From: JAVBLV01 sp031553195 | GTDB lineage: Bacteria; Bacteroidota; Bacteroidia; Bacteroidales; P3 | DNA: 24,201 bases | Assembly (NCBI GenBank): GCA_031553195.1 | Contig: JAVBLV010000109.1 | Coordinates: forward strand, 1 to 24,201 | Reading direction: 5' to 3' | Shown here: positions 16,601-24,201 of the stretch, piece after piece | Position numbering within the stretch: position 1 is the stretch's first letter | Layout: every line of letters starts with the position of its first letter | The notes under the pieces: model-generated | What the model was told of the DNA's origin: nothing | Database searches by the model: none | Seen by the model: only the letters and a program-made list of their open reading frames with translations | Translations under genes and position numbers: made by a program

Positions 16601-16650
16601 TAAGCGAAGAACTGAAAAAATATTTATCAACTCGTTTTGGCGAAATGTAG
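13621..16650 (+). CDS. DUF2723 membrane protein, copy 1 (TMEM260-like, probable GT-C mannosyltransferase)
   Basis: 1009 residues, with many hydrophobic helices in the first 600 (TM1 about 16-32), then a soluble C-terminal part. The first outer loop has PTTSWWDCGEYISTAYKL (D40, E43), consistent with the acidic catalytic loop of GT-C glycosyltransferases. The DUF2723 family includes TMEM260, a protein O-mannosyltransferase, so sugar transfer to envelope proteins from a lipid donor is plausible. The C-terminus (about 880-970) looks TPR-like (QRAGKSKEAVRALEKGLKYFP). In the DNDTFPLW motif (645-652) the two preceding residues are SA, where copy 2 has HG. It is co-oriented with arcA and closed by a strong terminator. 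Confidence 0.85.
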   Translation: MKNLKLNHYQNLNNIIGWAIFVIASAVYLLTAEPTTSWWDCGEYISTAYKLEVGHPPGAPTFQLIGRFASLFTGGDVMKVAFAINAMSAICSGFTILFLFWSITLIGKKLVLRTSEIDTFKMFCIFGSGLVGALAYTFSDSFWFSAVEGEVYAMSSFFTAIVFWAILKWESQANEKHSLRWLILLAFLIGISIGVHLLNLLAIPAIVFTYYFKKYKKVTKKGLLYAFLISVALLAFILFIIVPYIVILAGGFDVFFVNSLGMPFNSGVIFYFLLLFAGIAFGLYWTIKKSKPVWNAVILSFLFILIGYSSFFILVIRSNANTPLNENAPKDAVSLRAYLGREQYGETPFVTGPYYTAKIIDYEEGYQKYVKGEDNYIPAGRNSHPIFEKEKSTVFPRMYSMDENRKHIMFYKYWTGIKGDRTPTFGENLTFFFRYQVNFMYWRYFMWNFAGRQNDIQGNYFNDNGTRDYLHGNWITGIKFWDEMRLGPQDQLPLELRNNKARNVYYCFPLILGLIGLFYHIKKDKQFSFIVFLLFFMTGLAIIIYLNQKPTEPRERDYAFAGSFYAFAIWIGLGVMALSDWISKKAPKMITVSVVTLACLLLVPGIMAKENWDDHDRSKKYAARDFSENYLDSCDKNSILITSADNDTFPLWFLQEVEGKRTDMRVLNYTLSGMHWYVEQLFYTLYDSKNLPFTLPKKMYGLQNDFFFIQDKIKEPLDLKEMLSLMAKNNEEFKVYTQDGQQMYALPTKKFKISLNIPDLLAKGIVTKEVADTMSSEIIFEIDRPYIRRQEMMFLDILASNGFERPLYILSPSTVEAVFPVINNYVQQEGLVYKVMPYKTYRTMNLDKTSDLMINKWDSWGNLNNASVYVDPVSLNNGQYIRYVYGLLADNLQRAGKSKEAVRALEKGLKYFPDSKFMFSRVPIYYAEIYHLSGEPKKSEDLLRRTAESFKEEINYYSMFRESKAKGVTADMQEAAESLYSCYSLSEKLGFKELSEELKKYLSTRFGEM

Positions 16651-16691
16651 TCATATTCTCTGAAAACGGATATTTAAACATAAAAAATAGT

Positions 16692-16727
16692 AAAAAACGG
16701 CAGATAAAATAATTTCTGCCGTTTTTT
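16692..16727 (+). terminator. intrinsic terminator after DUF2723 copy 1
   Basis: AAAAAACGGCAGA (16692-16704) and TCTGCCGTTTTTT (16715-16727) form a perfect 13-bp stem with a 10-nt loop, ending in six T's. A classic Rho-independent terminator, and with the A-run on the other arm it would work in both directions. Confidence 0.9.
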
Positions 16728-16893
16728 GATATTAAGGAATGGCTGTTCTTGATAAAAACATATTGAATTTTTGATTTTTTTAATAGCCTGGAATGGGCGT
16801 AAATATTAAAAGAATGTCTTTCTTGCTAATTAAAGAACATGCTCTCTTTTATTGATTCTAATAAAAAATGAACTAAAATAAAAACAGATTCCT

Positions 16894-16901
16894 TACCTTT
16901 G
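16894..16901 (+). promoter_or_regulatory. -7 box TACCTTTG for DUF2723 copy 2
   Basis: An exact TAnnTTTG match 41 bases before the ATG at 16943. It shows that the second copy has its own promoter and is not a continuation of the arcA transcript. No TTTG -33 at the right distance was seen. Confidence 0.5.
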
Positions 16902-16942
16902 TGTCTTATTAAACGCAATAAAATAAATTATTCATAAACAAG

Positions 16943-19900
16943 ATGAAGAATCGATATCAAACACTTAACAATTTGTTAGGCTGGCTTGTATTTGTTATAG
17001 CAAGCGCGGTTTATTTGCTGACAGCCGAACCCACAACCAGTTGGTGGGATTGTGGAGAATACATTTCTACGGCTTATAAATTGGAAGTCGGACACCCTCC
17101 GGGAGCGCCTACTTTTCAATTGATAGGACGCTTCGCTTCTTTATTTGCAGGAGGCGACGTAATGAAAGTGGCGTACGCCATCAATGCCATGTCGGCAATT
17201 TGCAGCGGTCTTAGCATTCTTTTCTTGTTCTGGTCAATTACGATGTTAGGTAGAAAACTTGTTCTCAAATCGTCCAAAGAAATAGACACGTTTAAGACGC
17301 TTTGCATATTCGGCAGCGGTTTAATAGGGGCGTTGGCCTATACGTTCTCGGATACGTTTTGGTTCTCGGCTGTCGAGGGCGAGGTTTATGCCATGTCTTC
17401 ATTTTTTACCGCCATTGTATTCTGGGCTATTTTGAAATGGGAAACGCAAGCCGACGAAAAACATTCTTTGCGTTGGTTGATTTTATTGGCATTTTTAATT
17501 GGAATCGCCATCGGCGTTCACTTACTGAACCTGTTGGCTATTCCGGCAATGGTATTTGTATTCTATTTCAAGAAGTATAAAACCATTACCAAGAAAGGGA
17601 TATTCTATGCGCTTTTGCTTTCTGTCGCTTTATTGATAGGCGTATTATATATTATTGTTCCGTATATAAGCATTCTGGCGGGAAATTTCGAAATATTCTT
17701 TGTCAATTCGATAGGAATGCCTTTCAACAGCGGAATTATTATCTTTTTCGCTCTGCTGATTGCCGGCATTGTTTTCGGATTGATTTGGACGAATAAAAAA
17801 GCAAAACCGGTTTTGAATGCCGTCATTCTTTCATTTGCATTTTTATTAGTTGGGTATTCCAGTTTCTTGATTCTGATTATCCGTTCAAATGCCAATACGC
17901 CTTTAAATGAAAATGAGCCTAAAGATGCGGTGGCGTTCAGAGCTTATTTAGGACGGGAACAATATGGAGAAGTGCCTCTTTTTACGGGGCCTTATTATAC
18001 AGCCAGGGCCTATAAATGGAATTATGGCTATCAGAAATATATCAAGGGCGAGAATGATTACATTCCTGTAGCGCGATACAGAACATTAGAATATGAATCG
18101 GAACAGTCGACCGTATTTCCTCGTATGCATAACAGTAATGGGGAAGCGCGCCATATTAATTATTATAAATATTGGACGGGAATAAAGGGGGATCGTACTC
18201 CCACTTTCGGAGAAAACTTGTCGTTCTTTTTCAAGTACCAGATCAATTTTATGTACTGGAGATATTTTATGTGGAATTTTGCCGGCCGGCAAAACGATAT
18301 ACAGGGTCATCGCTTTAATGAAAATGGAACCAGAGATTATCTCCACGGGAACTGGATTACAGGCATCAAATTTTGGGACGAAATGAGATTGGGGCCCCAA
18401 GATCATCTCCCTGTGGAATTGCGCGATAATAAAGCAAGGAATACCTTCTATTGTCTCCCATTATTATTGGGGCTAATCGGATTATTTTATCACGTCAAAA
18501 AGAGTAAGCAAGATGCGTTCATCGTATTTCTTTTGTTTTTTATGACGGGTTTAGCTATTATTATTTATGTAAATCAAAGGCCGCTGGAGCCTCGCGAACG
18601 GGATTATGCTTACGCCGGTTCTTTCTATGCGTTTGCTATCTGGATTGGATTGGGCGTAATGGCTTTATGCGATTGGATTTCGAAAAAAGCGCCGAAGATG
18701 CTTACGGTATCGGCTGTAACCTTGGTTTGCCTGTTATTGGTTCCCTGTATTATGGCCAAAGAGGGTTGGGACGACCATGATCGTTCCAAAAGATATGCGG
18801 CTAGAGATTTCTCTAAGAACCATCTTACAACTTGCGATAAAAATTCCATTTTGTTTACCCATGGCGATAATGATACCTTCCCCCTTTGGTTTATGCAGGA
18901 AGTGGAAGGTTACCGCACCGACGTGCGGATTTTAAATTATACCTTGGCCGGTATGCATTGGTATATTGAACAGTTATATGATGCCGTGAACGAAGCCAAA
19001 CCATTGCCGCTTACGTTGCCAAAAAGCATGTATGGCGTTGCCAATGATTTCTTTGCGGTAAAAAGATACGACAAATATTTGGAGCTAAAAGAAGTTTTAG
19101 CGACCATGGCTTCTAATTCTTCTGCTTTCAGAGAAAGATGGGATGACGAAACCGAAGTTTATGTATTACCTACGAATCGTCTTAAGATAACGTTGGATAT
19201 TCCTAAATTGGTGGCAAAAGGTATTATTCCTAAAGAAATTGCAGAAACAATTCCGAATGAAATATCATGGGAAATTCAAAAAGGACGCCTGGAACGTAAC
19301 GAACTTATGTTTTTAGATCTTCTTGCTACAAATGAGTTTGAACGGGCAATGTATATTGCAAGTCCTAATTATATGAAAGATATATTTCCTCCCATATCCG
19401 AAATGTTGGAGCAGGAAGGTTTGAATTATAAAATAATACCCTATAAAGCATTCCAGAAAGTAAATCTGGATAAAACTTATGCGTTATTTGCGGGAAAAGA
19501 GACCGAATGGGGTAATGTAAACCATCCTACGGTTTATTTGGAAAATGCATACACCATGCATATTTCAAGCATTACGCGGCAGATATATTCTATTTTTGCT
19601 CAAAACTTGGTTCAGGCTGGAAGAAATCAAGAAGCGCTTACTATATTGGATAAGAGTCTTCATTTCTTTCCTGCATCCAAAATCCCTCTCGACGTATATT
19701 GCGTTGCCAGCGCCGAAACATACAATCAGTTGGGGAATACGAAAAAGGCGGAAAGCATGATGAAGGAAATAGCAAACTATTACCAAGAAAAAATCCGGTA
19801 CTTTAATATGTTTAGAGGTTCAAAGGCAAAAGGCGTTGCCGCAGATTTGGAAGACTGTTTGGGAGCGTTGTCTTACGTGTATGATCACGCAAAAAGAATG

Positions 19901-19957
19901 AATCTGGAAAGTGTTCAGAAACAGATAGAAGCTTTCATGGGCGGCAACGTGTCTTGA
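16943..19957 (+). CDS. DUF2723 membrane protein, copy 2 (TMEM260-like, probable GT-C mannosyltransferase)
   Basis: 1004 residues, a close paralogue of the preceding gene: the first 130 residues are nearly identical and the whole length aligns. It has the same acidic first loop (D36, E39 in SWWDCGEY), the same REYRGREQYGE-type loop region (LGREQYGEVPLF) and PRERDYAYAGSFYAF. Here the conserved motif reads THGDNDTFPLW (639-649), with the HG that copy 1 lacks. The C-terminus is TPR-like (VQAGRNQEALTILDKSLHFFP). The likely role is sugar transfer to exported or envelope proteins; donor and acceptor are unknown. It probably arose by tandem duplication, with later divergence mainly in the outer loops and soluble tail. 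Confidence 0.85.
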   Translation: MKNRYQTLNNLLGWLVFVIASAVYLLTAEPTTSWWDCGEYISTAYKLEVGHPPGAPTFQLIGRFASLFAGGDVMKVAYAINAMSAICSGLSILFLFWSITMLGRKLVLKSSKEIDTFKTLCIFGSGLIGALAYTFSDTFWFSAVEGEVYAMSSFFTAIVFWAILKWETQADEKHSLRWLILLAFLIGIAIGVHLLNLLAIPAMVFVFYFKKYKTITKKGIFYALLLSVALLIGVLYIIVPYISILAGNFEIFFVNSIGMPFNSGIIIFFALLIAGIVFGLIWTNKKAKPVLNAVILSFAFLLVGYSSFLILIIRSNANTPLNENEPKDAVAFRAYLGREQYGEVPLFTGPYYTARAYKWNYGYQKYIKGENDYIPVARYRTLEYESEQSTVFPRMHNSNGEARHINYYKYWTGIKGDRTPTFGENLSFFFKYQINFMYWRYFMWNFAGRQNDIQGHRFNENGTRDYLHGNWITGIKFWDEMRLGPQDHLPVELRDNKARNTFYCLPLLLGLIGLFYHVKKSKQDAFIVFLLFFMTGLAIIIYVNQRPLEPRERDYAYAGSFYAFAIWIGLGVMALCDWISKKAPKMLTVSAVTLVCLLLVPCIMAKEGWDDHDRSKRYAARDFSKNHLTTCDKNSILFTHGDNDTFPLWFMQEVEGYRTDVRILNYTLAGMHWYIEQLYDAVNEAKPLPLTLPKSMYGVANDFFAVKRYDKYLELKEVLATMASNSSAFRERWDDETEVYVLPTNRLKITLDIPKLVAKGIIPKEIAETIPNEISWEIQKGRLERNELMFLDLLATNEFERAMYIASPNYMKDIFPPISEMLEQEGLNYKIIPYKAFQKVNLDKTYALFAGKETEWGNVNHPTVYLENAYTMHISSITRQIYSIFAQNLVQAGRNQEALTILDKSLHFFPASKIPLDVYCVASAETYNQLGNTKKAESMMKEIANYYQEKIRYFNMFRGSKAKGVAADLEDCLGALSYVYDHAKRMNLESVQKQIEAFMGGNVS

Positions 19958-20046
19958 AAAGAGTAATTCAAAATTCAGGTCAAAATAAACAATAATTAGG
20001 GTTATTTATTAGTTTTATATGCTTGTCCATTTTAAAATAAACGGAA

Positions 20047-21018
20047 ATGTCTAAAAAGAATAGATACCATTTTGACCATCACTCGATGAGGTTTGAAAGG
20101 GTAAAAGGGAGTTTCAAGGAAAAGCTTAAATCTGTTTCCTATAGCGTAGCTTTAGGAGTTGTTTTGGCGACAGTCATACTGGTATTGGGATATAATTTTA
20201 TAGATTCTCCCAAAGAAAAAAATCTTAAACGGGAAATAAAACAATACGAACGTCAATACTCGTTATTGAGTAAGCGTCTTGCCAATTTGGAAACGGTTTT
20301 GAAAGATTTGCAAAACAGAGATGATAATATTTACCGTGTTATTTTTGAATCGGAGCCGATTCCCTCTTCTGTCCGAAATGCAGGGATTGGAGGAGCGGAA
20401 CGTTATGACGCCTTGAAAGGATTTGATAACTCGAGAATAATAACGGAAACCTCGCAGAAAATTGACAAGGTTTCCCGTCAGATGTATATTCAATCCAAGT
20501 CGTTGGACGAAATTTTTGGTATTGCCAAAAAGAAATATGAACGCATGGCTTGTATGCCGGCCATTTTACCGGTTTCTAAAAAGCAAGGCAAAATTATGTC
20601 GGGATTTGGCGAACGTTTTCATCCCATTCTGAAATATATGCGTCCTCATACCGGCATCGATATTGCGGCGCCAACAGGAAGTTATATATACGCCACAGCC
20701 GACGGCGTTATTACCACCGCCGGTCGGGGAGGCGACGGATATGGAATTTGTTGCATTATCAATCACGGTTTCGGCTATCAAACGCTTTATGGACACATGT
20801 CGGAAATACTGGTGCGGGAAAATCAAAAGATAAAAAGAGGAGAAATTATAGGAAAGGTAGGGTCTTCAGGTTTGTCATCGGCTCCGCATCTGCACTATGA
20901 AGTAATCCAAAACGGGAAAAAAGTAAATCCGATCTATTTCTTCTTTAATGATTTGTCTCCCGAAGAATACGAAGAGGTATTAGAAAAATCAAGAGAAGAA
21001 AATCAATGCTTATCATAA
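20047..21018 (+). CDS. M23-family peptidoglycan endopeptidase, membrane-anchored
   Basis: 323 residues. A short cytoplasmic N-terminus, one transmembrane helix (about 31-49), then a coiled coil (about 57-92) and an M23/LytM domain from about 184. The zinc and catalytic residues are complete: HTGID (H201, D205), LYGH (H250) and HLHYEV (H281, H283). It should cut peptide cross-links in periplasmic peptidoglycan, with the coiled coil placing or regulating it as in the NlpD/EnvC type. It follows DUF2723 copy 2 after 89 bases and may be co-transcribed with it. No separate promoter is clear. Confidence 0.9.
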   Translation: MSKKNRYHFDHHSMRFERVKGSFKEKLKSVSYSVALGVVLATVILVLGYNFIDSPKEKNLKREIKQYERQYSLLSKRLANLETVLKDLQNRDDNIYRVIFESEPIPSSVRNAGIGGAERYDALKGFDNSRIITETSQKIDKVSRQMYIQSKSLDEIFGIAKKKYERMACMPAILPVSKKQGKIMSGFGERFHPILKYMRPHTGIDIAAPTGSYIYATADGVITTAGRGGDGYGICCIINHGFGYQTLYGHMSEILVRENQKIKRGEIIGKVGSSGLSSAPHLHYEVIQNGKKVNPIYFFFNDLSPEEYEEVLEKSREENQCLS

Positions 21019-21096
21019 GGTCGGCAAAAACAAGTAAATTTGTCAATGATAGAGAAAATTTCTGTTCTTAAATAATTGTATAATTTTCGAAAACCG

Positions 21097-21115
21097 TTCT
21101 CCTTTCTTTGGAGAA
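21097..21115 (+). promoter_or_regulatory. hairpin overlapping a -7-like box upstream of ispH
   Basis: TTCTCC (21097-21102) and GGAGAA (21110-21115) flank TTTCTTTG (21103-21110), one mismatch from TAnnTTTG. If this is the ispH promoter, the inverted repeat is placed to be an operator; otherwise it could be a weak terminator for the M23 gene. Confidence 0.3.
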
Positions 21116-21134
21116 ACTAGGGAAAGAGAGGGGT

Positions 21135-21995
21135 ATGAATATAATTATCGATCAACATGCAGGGTTCTGTTTCGGAGTGGTTTCTGCTATTCGTTCGGCA
21201 GAAGAAGAATTGGGAAAATCCGAAACATTATATTGCCTGGGAGATATTGTTCATAATGGGAAAGAAGTGTATCGTCTTGCTCAGAAAGGCTTAAAAGTGA
21301 TTTCCCACGACGAGTTTTGCGAACTTTCCGGTTGCAGGGTGCTTATAAGAGCGCACGGCGAACCGCCTTCCACTTACGAAAACGCCAAACGCCGGAATAT
21401 AACGTTGATAGACGCTACTTGTCCCATCGTTCTGAAATTGCAGGAAAAGGTGCGGAGAGGATATTTGGAAATGAAGTCCAAAGGAGGGCAGGTTGCCTTG
21501 TTTGGAACTAAAGGACATGCGGAAGTTCTTGCCCTTCAGGGCCAAACCAATAATACAGCCGTTGTGATCAGCAGCGTCGACGACCTGGATTTGTTAGATT
21601 ACTCCAGGCCTATTCGGCTTTACTCGCAGACAACCAAAAGCAAAGAGGAGTTCAATGAAATAATTGAGCAGATAAAAAAACAAACCCTTTTGACAAACGT
21701 TGATTTTGTGTCGTATGATACAATCTGCAAAAAAGTGGCCAATCGTTCGGATGAAATTAAAGAATTTGCCCAAAAAGTGGACGTGATTATTTTTGTAAGC
21801 GGGAAAAATAGTTCTAACGGATTGTATCTTTACAAAATATGTAAAAGCGTCCAACCTAGCTCATTCTTGATATCGGAACCTTCCGAACTTAAAAAGGAAT
21901 GGTTTGAAAATGCAAATACGATAGGAATTTCAGGCGCCACATCTACTCCCATGTGGCTAATGGAAGCTACTTCGGAGGCAATTTTGCATATTTAA
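21135..21995 (+). CDS. ispH: 4-hydroxy-3-methylbut-2-enyl diphosphate reductase
   Basis: Last step of the MEP pathway: reduces HMBPP to IPP and DMAPP using an iron-sulphur cluster. The three cluster cysteines are present: HAGFCFGV (C12), DATCPIV (C96) and DTICKK (C198). So are active-site regions VHNG (H40), RAHGEPP (H74), GHAEV (H128), YSQTTKS and SGKNSSNG. I chose the ATG at 21135 (286 residues) because the family starts just before the first cysteine and the upstream ATG at 21108 would overlap the -7-like box. A purine-rich GGAAAGAGAGGGG precedes the start. recF follows after 31 bases. Confidence 0.95.
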   Translation: MNIIIDQHAGFCFGVVSAIRSAEEELGKSETLYCLGDIVHNGKEVYRLAQKGLKVISHDEFCELSGCRVLIRAHGEPPSTYENAKRRNITLIDATCPIVLKLQEKVRRGYLEMKSKGGQVALFGTKGHAEVLALQGQTNNTAVVISSVDDLDLLDYSRPIRLYSQTTKSKEEFNEIIEQIKKQTLLTNVDFVSYDTICKKVANRSDEIKEFAQKVDVIIFVSGKNSSNGLYLYKICKSVQPSSFLISEPSELKKEWFENANTIGISGATSTPMWLMEATSEAILHI

Positions 21996-22026
21996 TACGA
22001 TAGACCCCTAATGCATTGTCCGGAAA

Positions 22027-23133
22027 ATGATACTAAGCAAACTGAAACTTTCTAATTTTAAAAATTATGCAGAACTCGAAGTTGAGTTTTGCGAGAAAAT
22101 TAATTGCTTAGTAGGTAATAACGGCGTTGGGAAAACGAATTTGTTAGACGCTATTTATTACTTGTCGTTCTGCAAAAGTTACTTTAATTCGCAAGATTCT
22201 CAAAATATAAAATATGGCGAAGATTTTTTTGCCATACATGGTAAATATATTTCCGCTCCGGATGCTCGTACCGATGCAGTTACTTGCATTCAAAAACGAT
22301 CGCAGGGCAAACAAGTCTTATTCAATAAAAAAAATTACGAACGTTTTTCCGATCATATAGGTAAAATTCCCCTGGTTATTATTTCTCCTTACGACCAGGA
22401 TTTGATTAACGAGGGAAGCAATGTGCGGAGAAAATTTTTAGACGGCGTTATTTCCCAGGTGGATAAAGTATACTTGGATCAGTTGCTGAATTATCAGAAA
22501 GCGTTGGAGCAAAGAAATAAGTTGTTGAAATTTTTTAATACAAACCGTTGTTTCGATAATGATGCAATAGAACTTTGGGATGAACAACTACAAAGATTCG
22601 GGGAGCCGATATTTGAAAAAAGGATTGTTTTTCTGGAGAAATTTTCAACGATTTTTAATGAATATTTCAACTTGATTTCATCTGCAAAAGAATTGGTTTC
22701 TATAGAATATATTTCTACTTTGAATCAGGATTTCCGGCGGAGTTTATTGGAAACGAGAAAAAAAGATTTGACATTCGAATATACCACGACCGGGATTCAT
22801 AAAGACGATTTATTATTTAAAATTAATGAACATCCCGCCAAGCGATCCGCTTCGCAAGGACAACAGAAATCTTTTGTTCTTGCCCTGAAATTGGCTCAGT
22901 TTGAATATATATCCGCATGTATTAATATCCGGCCTATTCTCCTTTTAGACGATATTTTCGATAAATTGGATTTGTTGCGTGTGAAACATTTACTGCAATT
23001 AGTGGGAAGCAATCGTTTTTCTCAGGTATTTTTAACAGACACGCAACAAAATCGGGTAGAGGAAATGTTTCGGGAAAATAATACCGAACACAAGATTTTT
23101 TTTGTAAATGATAATCAGTTGGAAGAACAATAG
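22027..23133 (+). CDS. recF: DNA replication and repair protein RecF
   Basis: SMC-like ATPase that binds DNA at gaps and helps load RecA through RecOR. Walker A GNNGVGKTN lies at 30-38, the ABC-type signature SASQGQQKS near 277-285, and Walker B PILLLDDIFDKLD follows. The 368-residue length is normal. It is tightly packed with the next gene (2-base gap), and the recF-DUF721 pair is a recurring arrangement in Bacteroidetes and other bacteria. It may be transcribed with ispH, as only 31 bases separate them and no terminator is visible. Confidence 0.96.
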   Translation: MILSKLKLSNFKNYAELEVEFCEKINCLVGNNGVGKTNLLDAIYYLSFCKSYFNSQDSQNIKYGEDFFAIHGKYISAPDARTDAVTCIQKRSQGKQVLFNKKNYERFSDHIGKIPLVIISPYDQDLINEGSNVRRKFLDGVISQVDKVYLDQLLNYQKALEQRNKLLKFFNTNRCFDNDAIELWDEQLQRFGEPIFEKRIVFLEKFSTIFNEYFNLISSAKELVSIEYISTLNQDFRRSLLETRKKDLTFEYTTTGIHKDDLLFKINEHPAKRSASQGQQKSFVLALKLAQFEYISACINIRPILLLDDIFDKLDLLRVKHLLQLVGSNRFSQVFLTDTQQNRVEEMFRENNTEHKIFFVNDNQLEEQ

Positions 23134-23135
23134 CT

Positions 23136-23426
23136 ATGCCTGCGAAAAATGAATTTGAAATAAAAGATTTAATCTCCATTTTTCTGAAAAGGAATAATCT
23201 GAAAGGAGCCGTTCTGTCGAAAGAAGCAGAAAATGCTTGGTATAAGATAACGGGTGATTTAATAGTGAAACTCACCTTGAAAGTAATGGTTAAAGATGCT
23301 GTTATGTACGTCTACCTTGCGTCCCCTGCCTTAAAGCAGGAACTTTCGTTCAAGCACGATGAATTGGTGAAGCGAATCAATGATTATGTGTCCGAAAAGG
23401 CAATTCGAAAAATCGTTTTCAGATAA
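23136..23426 (+). CDS. DUF721 (DciA-like) protein
   Basis: A 96-residue basic protein. The pattern LKGAVLSKEAENAWYKITGDLI, then VMYVYLASPALKQELSFKHDELVKRIN, matches the DUF721/DciA family, including the central W and the 'L..El...k..ll..iN' segment. DciA proteins assist replicative helicase loading in bacteria lacking DnaC; whether this short version does so is inferred from the family and its place beside recF. It starts 2 bases after the recF stop and ends 6 bases before the next gene, so it is clearly in the same operon. Confidence 0.85.
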   Translation: MPAKNEFEIKDLISIFLKRNNLKGAVLSKEAENAWYKITGDLIVKLTLKVMVKDAVMYVYLASPALKQELSFKHDELVKRINDYVSEKAIRKIVFR

Positions 23427-23432
23427 ACAGGC

Positions 23433-23858
23433 ATGTCAAAGTCAAGGAAATATTTTTCGAGAATCAATAAGGCTAAATGGCTTCCCTATGCTTTAATTGC
23501 ATGGACAGGCGTTTTGTTGTTGCTTACATTTCTTCCGGGAAACGCATTTCCTAAATTGCCTCATTTTATGGACTTGCTTTCTCCGGATAAAATAATTCAT
23601 ATTCTTTTATACGGTGTTTTACAATATTTGATTGTTCAAAATTTATTTCTGATCAAGAAGTTTTCTTTTTCTAAAAGCATATTGATAGCAACTCTAATTA
23701 CGACGCCGTTAGCCGCTTTGACTGAGATATTGCAGGGGATTTTGCCTATAAAGAGGTGTATGAGCCAATATGATTTTATTGCCAATGTCATGGGTATTCT
23801 TTTGGCGATACTAATCCTATATCGTCAAAACAAAAAAGCAGAATCGCCTATGGAATAG
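23433..23858 (+). CDS. VanZ-like membrane protein
   Basis: A 141-residue protein with about four hydrophobic helices (near 18-34, 53-73, 80-97 and 114-130). VanZ-family signs are the first helix followed by a short loop, DKIIHILLYGVLQYLI, and the later TEILQGILPIKRCMSQYDFIANVMGILLA with its conserved E and 'D...N..G' motif. The function of such proteins is poorly known; VanZ itself gives low-level teicoplanin resistance, but this lone homologue should not be read as a resistance gene. It is the last gene of the recF operon. Confidence 0.82.
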   Translation: MSKSRKYFSRINKAKWLPYALIAWTGVLLLLTFLPGNAFPKLPHFMDLLSPDKIIHILLYGVLQYLIVQNLFLIKKFSFSKSILIATLITTPLAALTEILQGILPIKRCMSQYDFIANVMGILLAILILYRQNKKAESPME

Positions 23859-24201
23859 CTTAAATATCTTTTTCAATTCTTTACCTGAAAAATGAAGGGG
23901 CGTTTGTAATTTGCGCATCTTTTAATGCATATAACCCAAAATATCTTGAGAGTGGTCTAGTATGATCCCAATTTTGGATCAATGTAAAATTCCAGTGGCG
24001 AAAAGTATCAGTATAAATCTATTTGTATCTCGAATGAAAAATCTTCATTCCGGCTAAACAAAATAACTTGCCTGTTGAATCCATAATGATAATCCATAAA
24101 TGATTTGATTTCATTATCAGCCTATTTTCAATAGAGGACTTCGAACAGAATTTTGTTTTAACGTCTGGCGTTTCTAATTTTTCCTAACGCTACCCGTCGT
24201 A
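23859..24201. other. gene-free right edge
   Basis: No supported gene. There is a small palindrome GATCC/GGATC (23964-23980). A 54-codon minus-strand frame (24183-24019) resembles no family I know and may be a gene remnant. No clear terminator for the recF operon was found here. Confidence 0.5.

Noticed and set aside
18086..18406. Minus-strand frame of 106 codons within DUF2723 copy 2
   Set aside because: Antisense to a conserved coding region, with no motif.
22934..23275. Minus-strand frame opposite the recF end and DUF721
   Set aside because: Lies fully opposite two well-supported genes and has no family likeness; a shadow frame.
23433..23858. VanZ-like gene as a glycopeptide resistance determinant
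   Set aside because: No vanHAX or other resistance genes nearby, and the VanZ-like family is broad; its setting is a housekeeping recF operon.
23964..23980. GATCC/GGATC palindrome as terminator of the recF operon
   Set aside because: Only a 5-bp stem, no T-run, and over 100 bases beyond the last stop codon.
24019..24183. Minus-strand 54-codon frame at the right edge
   Set aside because: No recognisable family, an internal ATG only, and no promoter; could be a remnant but cannot be supported as a gene.

Overview
The window looks like a stretch of a Bacteroidetes chromosome, probably order Bacteroidales. It is AT-rich. Several genes are preceded by the Bacteroidetes-type -7 box TAnnTTTG, once with a well-spaced TTTG -33 element. 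Shine-Dalgarno sequences are largely absent. The gene content fits as well: tandem DUF2723 membrane proteins, a ThrRS-like/uridine-kinase fusion, and a recF-DUF721 pair. The order is inferred from these signs, not proven.

Left edge (1-768): the first codons of a leftward IS1595-like transposase leave the window. Next comes a gene-poor stretch holding a 160-bp almost fully palindromic MITE-like element. dnaG follows (769-2748), with its promoter only a few bases before the ATG. A perfect 12-bp hairpin separates dnaG from the convergent recA-sir2 pair (3655-2969 and 4682-3660).

Next on the minus strand is a vitamin B12 ABC importer, btuC-btuD (6759-4968), under a clear cobalamin riboswitch (about 6868-7045). 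Beyond it, on the plus strand, is a small toxin-antitoxin locus. Its RelE/ParE-type toxin is intact, but its antitoxin reading frame is broken by a -1 shift at an A6 run. A leftward nucleoside kinase and a rightward aroQ diverge around an intergenic region with a strong hairpin in the aroQ leader. A membrane metallophosphoesterase and an AcpH-type phosphodiesterase follow on the minus strand.

The right half (12364-23858) is all plus-strand. It runs: arginine deiminase and a first DUF2723 protein (18-nt gap, then a strong terminator); a second DUF2723 paralogue with its own promoter; an M23 envelope endopeptidase; ispH; recF; a DUF721 protein; and a VanZ-like membrane protein. The last 343 bases hold no gene I can support.

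Most of the window is housekeeping: replication and repair (dnaG, recA, recF, DUF721), cofactor uptake (btuCD), shikimate and isoprenoid synthesis (aroQ, ispH), and cell envelope (DUF2723, M23). I see no defence island, CRISPR array or biosynthetic cluster. The most interesting signals are small: the frameshifted antitoxin, two near-identical 31-nt palindromes at the 3' ends of unrelated genes (one supplies the acpH stop codon), the 160-bp palindromic element, and the aroQ leader hairpin.
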